DNA from: Desulfosporosinus sp049943955
Lineage (GTDB): Bacteria; Bacillota; Desulfitobacteriia; Desulfitobacteriales; Desulfitobacteriaceae
Assembly (NCBI RefSeq): GCF_049943955.1
Contig: NZ_JBNFTW010000010.1
Coordinates: 91,692-155,691 of the forward strand
Length of the DNA: 64,000 nt
Direction of reading: 5' to 3'
The position numbers and the translations under genes are program-made. Under the pieces are notes generated by a model that saw nothing but the letters and a program-made list of their open reading frames with translations, was not told the origin of the DNA and did not search any database. Within the stretch, counting starts at the first letter, position 1; each line of letters begins with the position of its first letter. This document shows, one piece after another, positions 16,191 through 23,458 of this stretch.

Positions 16191-16820
16191 TTGACATTGG
16201 AAATTAAAAATATTTTTTGTGTAGGACGCAATTATCCGTTACATGCTCAAGAGCTTAACAATACTGTTCCCAGCGAGCCTTTGATATTTTCCAAACCGAC
16301 ACATGCTCTGGCAGAAGCAAATGATCGTGAAATTATATTGCCTAAAGGTTGTGGAGAGATTCACCACGAACTTGAATTTGTCGTTCATATCAGCAGAAGT
16401 TATGAGCCGGGATTAACGACGGATGATCTTATCGATCAAATAGCCTTGGGCATTGATTTTACGTTAAGAGATGTTCAGAGTCAGTTGAAGGAAAAAGGGT
16501 ATCCCTGGCTGCTGGCAAAAGGATTCCCAAATTCTGCTGTTCTGACACCTTGGCTTCCTTTTGAGGGAGTAGAAGCTTTCGGCAGCTCGGATTTTTGGTT
16601 AGAGAAAAACGGACGTGAAGTACAGCGTGGAAATATTAACGATATGTATTTTACTGTTCCTTCACTTCTTGAGTATATTGCGAAGCACTTTGGGCTTGGG
16701 AAAGATGATATTATATTTACAGGAACTCCCGCCGGTGTTGGCCCCGTTGCCGAAAGAGATTGTTTGCTTATGAAATGGAATCAGAAGATAATGGGGCAAT
16801 TTCGAGTGACCTTAAAGTAA
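16191..16820 (+). CDS. Fumarylacetoacetate hydrolase (FAH) family protein
   Basis: A 209-residue protein with the FAH fold blocks CVGRNYPLHAQEL, PLIFSKPTHAL, the metal-binding HHELEFVV (ExE type), GIDFTLRDVQ and FTGTPAGVGPV. These enzymes hydrolyse C-C bonds in beta-diketo acids or decarboxylate/isomerise 2-oxo acids with a divalent metal; the substrate here is unknown. TTG at 16191 is chosen because AAAGGGAGAGTGAC lies just before it. The upstream extension belongs to the dead transporter relic. It is followed by a long hairpin and an ion transporter gene. Confidence 0.85.
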   Translation: MTLEIKNIFCVGRNYPLHAQELNNTVPSEPLIFSKPTHALAEANDREIILPKGCGEIHHELEFVVHISRSYEPGLTTDDLIDQIALGIDFTLRDVQSQLKEKGYPWLLAKGFPNSAVLTPWLPFEGVEAFGSSDFWLEKNGREVQRGNINDMYFTVPSLLEYIAKHFGLGKDDIIFTGTPAGVGPVAERDCLLMKWNQKIMGQFRVTLK

Positions 16821-16904
16821 GAGTAACTTTAGTTTCGTCATACAAGGGGACACTGAAGGCACCCTTTATGATTTGAAACAAATTTTAAATCGTACCTACA
16901 TTCC

Positions 16905-16930
16905 TTGACAAAACGTTGTAAAATAGAGTA
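16905..16930 (+). promoter_or_regulatory. Weak promoter candidate before the ion transporter
   Basis: TTGACA at 16905-16910 is a perfect -35 hexamer. No equally good -10 lies 16-18 bases on (TAGAGT at 16925 is the nearest). It sits just upstream of the 24-bp hairpin. Confidence 0.3.
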
Positions 16931-16935
16931 AGGAT

Positions 16936-16989
16936 CAAAGATTATAAAGGTGACCGGTGTAAAACCACCGGTTACCTTTATAATCTTTG
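16936..16989. repeat. 24-bp inverted repeat (long hairpin) in the transporter leader
   Basis: The arms 16936-16959 and 16966-16989 pair over 24 bp with one G:T and a 6-base loop. The core is GGTGACCGGTG / CACCGGTTACC. No T run follows, so it is not a standard terminator. It may be a small inverted-repeat element, an mRNA-stabilising hairpin, or a protein-binding site before the transporter gene. Confidence 0.75.
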
Positions 16990-17034
16990 GAGAACATAAT
17001 TGAATGCTGCAGAAGGGAGCAGAGGCGGGGAAGT

Positions 17035-18315
17035 ATGGAGACTAACGCAATATTAGCCCTAATTATTTTTGCCTTAACTTACGTATTTATCATGTCTGAG
17101 AAAATGCACCGGGCGATTGCTGCCTTGTTGGGCGGTATGATTCTTATTGTAGCCGGCGTGCTGACGCAAGAAAAGGCTATCAGTTACATTGACTGGAACA
17201 CACTGGGACTATTAATAGGCATGATGATTGTGGTCGGAATCACTCGGCGTTCAGGTGTTTTTCAATATCTGGCGCTTTGGGCTGTCCGCATTGCTAAAGG
17301 AGAGCCGATTCGCATCCTGATTGCTTTAGCAACGGTAACGGCTATTGTATCCGCTTTTTTAGATAATGTGACCACGGTCTTGCTTATTGTCCCTATCACC
17401 TTTTCGATTGCCGATCAACTTGACGTTGATCCTATCCCTTTCTTAGTCTGTCAGATTCTGGCCAGTAACATAGGTGGTACAGGAACGCTTATTGGGGATC
17501 CCCCGAACATTATGATTGGCAGCCAGGCAGGGTTAGGGTTTATGGACTTCATTGTCAATTTAATGCCTGTTATAGCCATTATTCACATCGTAATTATGGC
17601 CATTTTCTGGTTCTTGTACCATAAGAAAATGCAGGTTCCCGAGGAACGCAAACAGGCTGTTTGCCGAGTCAATCCCAAAGATGAGATATCTGATTATCTC
17701 CTATTAAAGAAAAGCCTCGCTGTATTATTACTGATTATGGCTGCTTTCGTTGTTCATGATGCCTTACATTTAGAATCTGCCACAATCGCCCTTACGGGGG
17801 CTGTCCTACTTATGCTCATCGCTCATGAAGAACCGGAGGATATTCTCTTAGCCGTTGAATGGCCTTCCATCTTCTTTTTCCTGGGCTTGTTTATTGTTGT
17901 CGGCGGATTGGTCGAAACTGGTCTGATTGGACGCCTGGCCCAATGGACAATGAATGTCACGGCAGGGAACTTTCGCTTGACAGGCATGTTCATCCTCTGG
18001 CTGTCGGCAGTCGCATCGGCTTTTGTTGATAATATTCCTTTTGTGGCTACGATGATTCCTTTAATCAAAGACATGGGCCATTTGGGTAATTTGTCTCCGG
18101 CTGCCTTGCATCCTCTCTGGTGGTCCTTATCTCTGGGGGCTTGTCTGGGCGGTAACGGAACTTTAATTGGTGCATCGGCCAATGTTATTGTTGCAGGCTT
18201 AGCGGAGAAGAACGGTGCGAAAATTAAGTTCCTATCATTTATGAAGATCGCATTTCCGTTAATGCTTGTGTCCGTTGCGATTTCAACGGTTTACCTGCTG
18301 TTTGTTTATTTTTAA
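17035..18315 (+). CDS. ArsB/NhaD-superfamily ion transporter (SLC13-like)
   Basis: About 426 residues with 11-12 membrane segments and the two inverted repeats of the ion-transporter superfamily. Signature loops are SAFLDNVTTVLLIVP then GGTGTLIGDPPNIMIGS in half one, and SAFVDNIPFVATMIP then GGNGTLIGASANVIVAG in half two. This pattern occurs in NhaD Na+/H+ antiporters, ArsB and P-protein relatives; the transported ion is not decided by sequence. ATG 17035 is chosen because GAGGCGGGGAAGT precedes it; an upstream TTG would lie inside the long hairpin. Confidence 0.85.
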   Translation: METNAILALIIFALTYVFIMSEKMHRAIAALLGGMILIVAGVLTQEKAISYIDWNTLGLLIGMMIVVGITRRSGVFQYLALWAVRIAKGEPIRILIALATVTAIVSAFLDNVTTVLLIVPITFSIADQLDVDPIPFLVCQILASNIGGTGTLIGDPPNIMIGSQAGLGFMDFIVNLMPVIAIIHIVIMAIFWFLYHKKMQVPEERKQAVCRVNPKDEISDYLLLKKSLAVLLLIMAAFVVHDALHLESATIALTGAVLLMLIAHEEPEDILLAVEWPSIFFFLGLFIVVGGLVETGLIGRLAQWTMNVTAGNFRLTGMFILWLSAVASAFVDNIPFVATMIPLIKDMGHLGNLSPAALHPLWWSLSLGACLGGNGTLIGASANVIVAGLAEKNGAKIKFLSFMKIAFPLMLVSVAISTVYLLFVYF

Positions 18316-18387
18316 CGGCTCTACATGTTCACAGACGATCAAGGATTTGATTGGAGACAGTACATTTCATTGATGGAATGTTAAAAA

Positions 18388-18564
18388 GAAGACAATCCCT
18401 TACTTCAATTTTCGAATGTTATGACAGTTCCTCATATCGGATCGGCAACAATGACATGCCGGAATGAGATGGCTATGCTGGCTGCAAAAAATTTGGTGGC
18501 AGGGCTCAAAGGAGAAAATCCGCCGAATCTTGTAAAGGAGCTCCTTCAGCTTGCCTCTAAATAA
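18388..18564 (+). pseudogene. 3' remnant of a D-2-hydroxyacid dehydrogenase gene
   Basis: In one open frame the sequence reads EDNPLLQFSNVMTVPHIGSA, then TMTCRNEMAMLAAKNLVAGL, then KGENPPNLV and a stop. This is the C-terminal end of glyoxylate reductase or other D-isomer 2-hydroxyacid dehydrogenases, with the HIGSAT block that carries the catalytic His. Only about 58 of the usual 320 residues remain, with no start or ribosome site, so the gene is a relic. Confidence 0.8.
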
Positions 18565-18679
18565 TTTTCGGTTATTGCTTTTTCTTAAAAATTTTAGTAA
18601 TATACTCTTATTTAGTTAAGAGATCTCTAAAATTGATTCTGAAAATTTCTTCACTAAAAGATGCTCCCTAGAAAAATAG

Positions 18680-18726
18680 AAAGTTGTTTGCCAAAACTTT
18701 AGTTTTAGCGAACAACTTTTGTTTTA
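18680..18726. terminator. Bidirectional terminator
   Basis: An imperfect long stem from AAAGTTGTTTGCCAAAACT to AGTTTTAGCGAACAACTTT, with T on one side and A on the other. It separates the dehydrogenase relic from the convergent PucR-type gene. Confidence 0.6.
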
Positions 18727-18802
18727 GGGTAAAGGGATTTTTAAAAACTCCAATATTTTATAGGAAAGATAAAGCTGAAATAATATATTACCGTCATTTA
18801 AA

Positions 18803-19963
18803 TCAATTTAAAATTCTTTCTATTTTTTCGATGCGATGAAACATGGTATTACGATGAATACTCAATTCAGCAGCTGAAACCTTAACGTTTTTGAAATGAT
18901 AAAGATAAGTATAGAGGCTTAGGGCAAACTTTGTGTTGTTTTCTTGATCGTAGTCAATAAGTTTGAGCAGCGAACGGTGTAAAAATTTTTTGTAATGATT
19001 GTTGTCACCGTGAACATAGATAAGATCATAAATCAGATAATCATCGTAGCGGAAAAAATGCATCTCTTTATTAAGTAGATTGCCCAGTCTTAAAGCCTGA
19101 AGAGACTCCAGGTATCGTTCTCTTACTTCTGTAAAATCAGTAAAGGTGCGGCTGATTCCGGCTTGCAAATGATTATTGACAATAAACTCTTTCAGGCCTT
19201 TTGTTTCTATTTCTAAAAAATGAATTTCATGTTCACTACTGGCGAGTATAACGATGTTATCGTTATAAATAACTGCTTTAGAATTTAGAAGTTTTTTTTC
19301 AACTTCCTCTCGCAAATAGGGAAGCGTTAGATTCGATACGGTTAATTTTTGTGTTTCCAGATAGATGACAAACAGCTTGCCTTTGAATTTTATACCTAGT
19401 ACCTTCAGCCGCTCATTAATTATCCTAAGGTCCCTAAGATTACCATCGAGAAGATCAAGCAAAAAGCTTTGATGTGATAGACCAGGAGATAAATTAAGAT
19501 ATCTGTTTTTTTGCAGTTCAATGGAAAAGGCAGCGCAAAGAATGGAGACGATTTCCTTGTCGCAATCATTAAACGGGTGATTATGAGCGCAAACTACTAA
19601 AACTCCGACGTTCCTGTCATTAATGGAGATTTTGCCGATAATTCTGGGGTATTTACAGTAGGGGTCAAGCCAGTAGAAAGGGTCCTCGTTTTTTTCTATT
19701 TTGTCAAACAAACTATTATGCAAATAATAGGAGTAGGTCCGAAAAATAAAATTCTTATTCTTATGGAGTTCATTCCAAACTGGATCATCTTCGACCTTTG
19801 ATTCCCCGGTCGTCGTGAGAAGCTTTATACTTAAATCAGTGATGGTAAAAGGGTTGCCTAACATTTGGTATCCGAGATCAACCAGTGACTGCAGTCCTGA
19901 ACCTTTGCTCAACGTTTTTATTAGTTCCAGGGAATAGCGGGAAAGAAGCGAATTATCCTCCAT
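18803..19963 (-). CDS. PucR/CdaR-family transcriptional regulator
   Basis: A 386-residue regulator with an N-terminal GAF-like sensor half, a middle GGDEF-like CdaR-type domain (GLKEFIVNNHLQAGISRTFTDFTEVRERYLESLQALRLG), and a C-terminal helix-turn-helix LYTYLYHFKNVKVSAAELSIHRNTMFHRIEKIERIL of the PucR HTH type. ATG 19963 is chosen since AAAGGAGGGCATT precedes it. It is divergent from the methyltransferase operon at 20260, with about 300 bases between, and is the best candidate for its regulator. (The long blocks run 19091-19195 and 18806-18912.). Confidence 0.8.
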   Translation of the reverse strand: MEDNSLLSRYSLELIKTLSKGSGLQSLVDLGYQMLGNPFTITDLSIKLLTTTGESKVEDDPVWNELHKNKNFIFRTYSYYLHNSLFDKIEKNEDPFYWLDPYCKYPRIIGKISINDRNVGVLVVCAHNHPFNDCDKEIVSILCAAFSIELQKNRYLNLSPGLSHQSFLLDLLDGNLRDLRIINERLKVLGIKFKGKLFVIYLETQKLTVSNLTLPYLREEVEKKLLNSKAVIYNDNIVILASSEHEIHFLEIETKGLKEFIVNNHLQAGISRTFTDFTEVRERYLESLQALRLGNLLNKEMHFFRYDDYLIYDLIYVHGDNNHYKKFLHRSLLKLIDYDQENNTKFALSLYTYLYHFKNVKVSAAELSIHRNTMFHRIEKIERILN

Positions 19964-20259
19964 AATGCCCTCCTTTGTCAAAATAGTGCACAATGTACAA
20001 TCTAGACAGAATTATATGTTAAATTTCACAAAGGTAGAATTTTTAAAAAATAGAATATATAATAATATTATAATGTATAGACAAATTCTTCGGATTAGGG
20101 AGGTGACAGCATTCTGCAATCTCTATTCTATACCTAAAATGGTGTGCTTCCTAGATGAACTTCGGAAATTGTGAAGTGCTTAATTTACCCAAACTGCGAA
20201 TGCTGTTTTGAGAAGAGAAAATCGCTGAAGAACAATTTAAAAATGGAGGTAGATTAATC
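19964..20259. promoter_or_regulatory. Divergent regulatory region between PucR-type gene and C1 operon
   Basis: About 300 bases, AT-rich in the middle, with TATAATGTATAG near 20067 as a possible -10 for the plus strand. A short plus-strand frame starting at 19965 inside it lacks a ribosome site and is not taken as a gene. No riboswitch is recognised. Confidence 0.4.
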
Positions 20260-21063
20260 TTGATAATTATTGGTGAAAAAATTAACGGCGCTATTCCCTC
20301 CGTGGCCAAGGCCATTGCCAGCAAAGATGCCGAATTTATTAAAAATCTTGCTAAAATTCAGAGTGAAGCTGGTGCCAATTTCATTGATGTTTGTGCATCT
20401 GTTGAAGACAGTCTTGAGCTTGAAACCATTAAATGGCTTATTGACTTGGTGCAAGAGGTTACAGATACCCCTATATCTATTGACAGTCCTAATGCACGGA
20501 TCTGTGCTGAAGCTATCAAATTTTGCAATAAGCCGGGCCTCATAAATTCAGTCTCCATGGAAGGTGACAAGATTGAACTTGTCTTCCCAATTATTGCTGA
20601 GACAAAATGGGAGTGTGCTGCCCTCTTGTGTGACGATACCGGGATTCCCCAGACGGGCGAAAAACGTCTGGAAGTGTTTGCAGAGATTATGAAGAAAGCG
20701 AGAGAGTATAATATTGCTCCTTCAAGACTGCATATTGATCCATTAGTGCAAATGCTTTGCACTTCAGAAGATGGTATTCTTACGATCATGGATGTGATCA
20801 AAGAAATTAAGAAGCAATATCCGGATATTCATGTTACGGGTGGTGCCAGCAACATTTCCTTTAATCTTCCCGTTCGAAAACTCGTTAATCAAGCCTTTAT
20901 TGTCTTATCGATGGGTTCCGGCATGGACAGTGCGATCCTTGATCCGACGAACAAAGATCTAATGGGTATGCTTTACGCAACAGAAGCCCTTCTGGGTATG
21001 GACGAATATTGCATGGAATACATCGGTGCATACCGAGAAGGAAAATTTGGTGTTAAGAAGTAA
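20260..21063 (+). CDS. Methyltetrahydrofolate:corrinoid methyltransferase (pterin-binding, MtgA-like)
   Basis: A 267-residue TIM-barrel pterin-binding protein. GEKINGAIPSVAKAI, GANFIDVCAS, PISIDSP and VTGGASNISFNLPVR are the expected dihydropteroate-synthase-like blocks. This type moves a methyl group between a corrinoid protein and tetrahydrofolate, as in MtgA of Desulfitobacterium or AcsE. It starts at TTG with AATGGAGGTAG upstream. It is first in an operon with the corrinoid protein, a UroD-type methyltransferase, a DUF2284 protein and Fhs, so it should form methyl-THF from the demethylated substrate. Confidence 0.88.
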   Translation: MIIIGEKINGAIPSVAKAIASKDAEFIKNLAKIQSEAGANFIDVCASVEDSLELETIKWLIDLVQEVTDTPISIDSPNARICAEAIKFCNKPGLINSVSMEGDKIELVFPIIAETKWECAALLCDDTGIPQTGEKRLEVFAEIMKKAREYNIAPSRLHIDPLVQMLCTSEDGILTIMDVIKEIKKQYPDIHVTGGASNISFNLPVRKLVNQAFIVLSMGSGMDSAILDPTNKDLMGMLYATEALLGMDEYCMEYIGAYREGKFGVKK

Positions 21064-21116
21064 GTTTTACGAAGGACCCACTACCACTTATAGAAGTGGT
21101 GGTCTTAAAAACTGAA
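21064..21116 (-). repeat. Left-end fragment of dispersed repeat inside the C1 operon
   Basis: On the minus strand it gives the left hairpin and GGGTCCTTCG of the family, ending near the methyltransferase stop codon. The hairpin reads ACCACTTCTATAAGTGGT where the consensus has CCCACTTCTATAAGTGGG, so a C:G pair became A:T on both arms, keeping the stem. Confidence 0.8.
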
Positions 21117-21140
21117 TAAAAAATAAGGGAGGAATTCGAA

Positions 21141-21773
21141 ATGTCGAAGATTGAAGAAGTAAAAGCAAATGTAGAGAAAGGTAAAGCTAAGCTCGTACCT
21201 GGTTTAATACAAGAGGCTTTGGATGAAGGAAATGCAGCGGAAATTATCCTGCAGGCCATGATTGACTCCATGGGAGTTGTTGGTGACCGCTTCTCCGCCG
21301 GAGATATTTTTGTACCTGAAATGTTGATGGCTGCTAAAGCAATGTCCAAAGGTGTTGAAGTCCTTAAACCCCATCTCGTAAGCGATAATACCTCCTCGCT
21401 AGGTACCTGTGTTATTGGTACCGTTGAAGGCGATCTCCATGATATCGGTAAAAATCTTGTCAAAATGATGCTCGAAAGTGCCGGTTTTAAAATGGTTGAC
21501 CTTGGCGTAGACGTTTCAGCGGCTAAATTTATCGATGCCGTCAAAGATAATGAAAATGTTACCCTGGTGGCCTGCTCGGGGCTCCTTACAACTACTATGA
21601 CCTCTATGAGAAGTACCATTCAAGCACTTAAAGACAGCGGTTTGAGCGGATTTAAGGTTATTGTCGGCGGTGCGCCTGTAACGGCTGAATACGCTGCTGA
21701 AATTGGCGCGGATGGTTTTGCTCCTGATGCAGGAAGTGCAGCAGTAAAAGCACAAGAATTAGTAAAAGGTTAA
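21141..21773 (+). CDS. Corrinoid (B12-binding) methyl-carrier protein
   Basis: A 210-residue protein with an N-terminal helical cap (B12-binding 2 type) and a Rossmann B12 domain. The cobalt-ligand motif is DLHDIGK at 98-104 (His100), with GLLTTTMTSM and GGAPVTAEYAAEIGADGF later. It carries the methyl group between the UroD-type methyltransferase and the pterin-binding methyltransferase, like MtgC/MttC/MtaC. GGGAGGAATTCGAA precedes the ATG. No gene for the Fe-S reductive activator (RACo type) is seen in the window. Confidence 0.93.
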   Translation: MSKIEEVKANVEKGKAKLVPGLIQEALDEGNAAEIILQAMIDSMGVVGDRFSAGDIFVPEMLMAAKAMSKGVEVLKPHLVSDNTSSLGTCVIGTVEGDLHDIGKNLVKMMLESAGFKMVDLGVDVSAAKFIDAVKDNENVTLVACSGLLTTTMTSMRSTIQALKDSGLSGFKVIVGGAPVTAEYAAEIGADGFAPDAGSAAVKAQELVKG

Positions 21774-21802
21774 TACAATCTAAAATAAAAGGGGGATAAC
21801 GT

Positions 21803-22780
21803 ATGTTAACGAAACGCCAAAATTTGATGGAAACGATTAAAGGCGGAAATCCGGATCGATTTGTTAATCAATACGAGTTTATGGAGATTATCTTAGAAGT
21901 TCCCTCGAAGCTTATGACTGACCCAGGAACCGAGTTCAAGAATGATTGGGGCATTACGTTCAGATGGCCGGAAGGCCAGTTGGGACAGTTTCCTGTCCAT
22001 GACGAGGAACACAAAGTATTGAAGGATATTACTAAGTGGAGAAACTATGTTAAAGCCCCTGTTATTAACAATTCGGATGAAGCTTGGGCGGCAGCTGTTG
22101 CTCATGCCAATTCCGTTGACCGTAAGGACCAATTTGTAACAGCCTTTGTGGCACCGGGGATCTTTGAAATGTGTCATCATCTTATGAGCATGGAAGATGC
22201 TTTAATGGCCTTATATGAAGAACCGGAGGCTATGCATGAACTCATTGATTATCTGACGGAATATGAGTTAAACTATGCCAAAGTACTGATTGACCGTCTC
22301 CATCCTGATGCACTCTTTCATCATGATGACTGGGGCAGTCAAAAATCTTCCTTTATATCTCCGGCTATGTTCGAAGAGTTCTATCTGCCTGCTTACAAAA
22401 AAGTCTATGAATTCTATAAACAAAATGGTGTGGAATTAATCGTTCATCATAGTGATTCCTATGCAGCTAATCTCGTTCCTTTTATGATTGAAATGGGAGT
22501 TGATATTTGGCAAGGAGTTATGACGACTAACAATACGCCTGAGCTTATCAAGAACTATGGTAAGCAGATAACCTTCATGGGAGACATTGACAGTGGTGTT
22601 GTTGATTTCCCAGGGTGGACACCTGAAATCGTTGCCAGAGAAGTGGAGAGAGCTTGTAAAAACTGCGGCAAGTTGTACTTTATTCCTAATTTGACTCAAG
22701 GCTTAAACTTCAGCTCTTTCCCGGGAGTCTATGAATGTGCCAGTGAAGCCATTGAGAAAATGAGTAAAGAGATGTTCTAA
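21803..22780 (+). CDS. Uroporphyrinogen-decarboxylase-family methyltransferase
   Basis: A 325-residue UroD-fold protein, of the type used as substrate:corrinoid methyltransferase (MtaA/MtbA and O-demethylase relatives). It has FVAPGIFEMCHHLMSMEDAL, HHDDWGSQKSSFISP, VHHSDSYAANLVPF and FIPNLTQGLNFSSFPGVYE. MtaA-type enzymes bind zinc through HxC and a later Cys; here the matching places read HHSD and PNLTQG, so Ser and Asn stand for the two Cys and a different metal site is likely. It probably takes a methyl group from a methoxylated or N-methyl compound; the substrate is unknown. RBS AAAAGGGGG precedes the ATG. Confidence 0.83.
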   Translation: MLTKRQNLMETIKGGNPDRFVNQYEFMEIILEVPSKLMTDPGTEFKNDWGITFRWPEGQLGQFPVHDEEHKVLKDITKWRNYVKAPVINNSDEAWAAAVAHANSVDRKDQFVTAFVAPGIFEMCHHLMSMEDALMALYEEPEAMHELIDYLTEYELNYAKVLIDRLHPDALFHHDDWGSQKSSFISPAMFEEFYLPAYKKVYEFYKQNGVELIVHHSDSYAANLVPFMIEMGVDIWQGVMTTNNTPELIKNYGKQITFMGDIDSGVVDFPGWTPEIVAREVERACKNCGKLYFIPNLTQGLNFSSFPGVYECASEAIEKMSKEMF

Positions 22781-22798
22781 AACCATTAGCCTCAAATC

Positions 22799-22838
22799 AA
22801 CCCAGGCTGAAAAACAACTGCTTTTTTCAACCTGGGTT
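22799..22838 (+). terminator. Hairpin after the UroD-type gene
   Basis: Stem AACCCAGG / CCTGGGTT with inner CTGAAAAA / TTTTTTCA and a short loop. It may lower read-through from the methyltransferase genes into the DUF2284 and Fhs genes. Confidence 0.65.
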
Positions 22839-22868
22839 ATGCTGGTGAATTGAAGGGAGAGGCTGATT

Positions 22869-23423
22869 GTGAATCCTGACATGGAAAAATTGACGTTTCT
22901 GGCAAAATCCCTTGGAGCAGCTCACGCGGCAATTATAGACGTTGCGGTTGTTCAATTTAATGAAGACTTTAGAACTCAATGTGAGCAAAATGTCTGTGGA
23001 AGCTATAATAAAAACTGGATGTGTCCTCCTGCTGTCGGTTCGATTGCTGAACTAAAGGAGAAGGTTCAAACGTTTAAGCAGGGCTTACTTTTCCAAACTG
23101 TATATCAGTTAGAGAGTTCCTTTGATTGGGAAGGCATGCAGGAAGGAACAGCAGAACACACAAGAATATTCCGAGAGCTATTGGACAAACTTAGGAGCAC
23201 GTTTTCTTATAAGAAATTGCTCCCTTTGAATGTTGGTCCCTGCACTTACTGCAGCAGATGCGCTTTTTTAGATAAGCAAGAATGCCGTTTCCCAGAAGAA
23301 TCTGTTTCGTCGGTCGAAGCCAGCGGGATCGACGTTATTGCCTTAGAAAAGAGTTATGGAATCCCTTACAATAATGGTGAGAATACTATCTCCTGCGTAA
23401 GCCTTATTTTAGTTGAACCTTGA
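22869..23423 (+). CDS. DUF2284 metal-binding protein
   Basis: A 184-residue cytoplasmic protein with many cysteines: CEQNVCGSYNKNWMCPP in the first third, GPCTYCSRCAFLDKQECRFPEE in the second, and Cys near the C-terminus. This fits DUF2284, predicted metal-binding proteins that commonly occur with corrinoid methyltransferases. The role is unknown; a cluster or redox partner for corrinoid activation has been suggested by context only. It starts at GTG with GGGAGAGGCTG upstream, and sits between the methyltransferase genes and fhs. Confidence 0.8.
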   Translation: MNPDMEKLTFLAKSLGAAHAAIIDVAVVQFNEDFRTQCEQNVCGSYNKNWMCPPAVGSIAELKEKVQTFKQGLLFQTVYQLESSFDWEGMQEGTAEHTRIFRELLDKLRSTFSYKKLLPLNVGPCTYCSRCAFLDKQECRFPEESVSSVEASGIDVIALEKSYGIPYNNGENTISCVSLILVEP

Positions 23424-23458
23424 TTCTCATTAATCTTTAAAGAAATGGGGTAAAAGAC

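Noticed and set aside
19965..20174. 69-aa plus-strand frame in the divergent control region
   Set aside because: No ribosome site, overlaps the start of the PucR-type gene, composition typical of non-coding AT-rich DNA.
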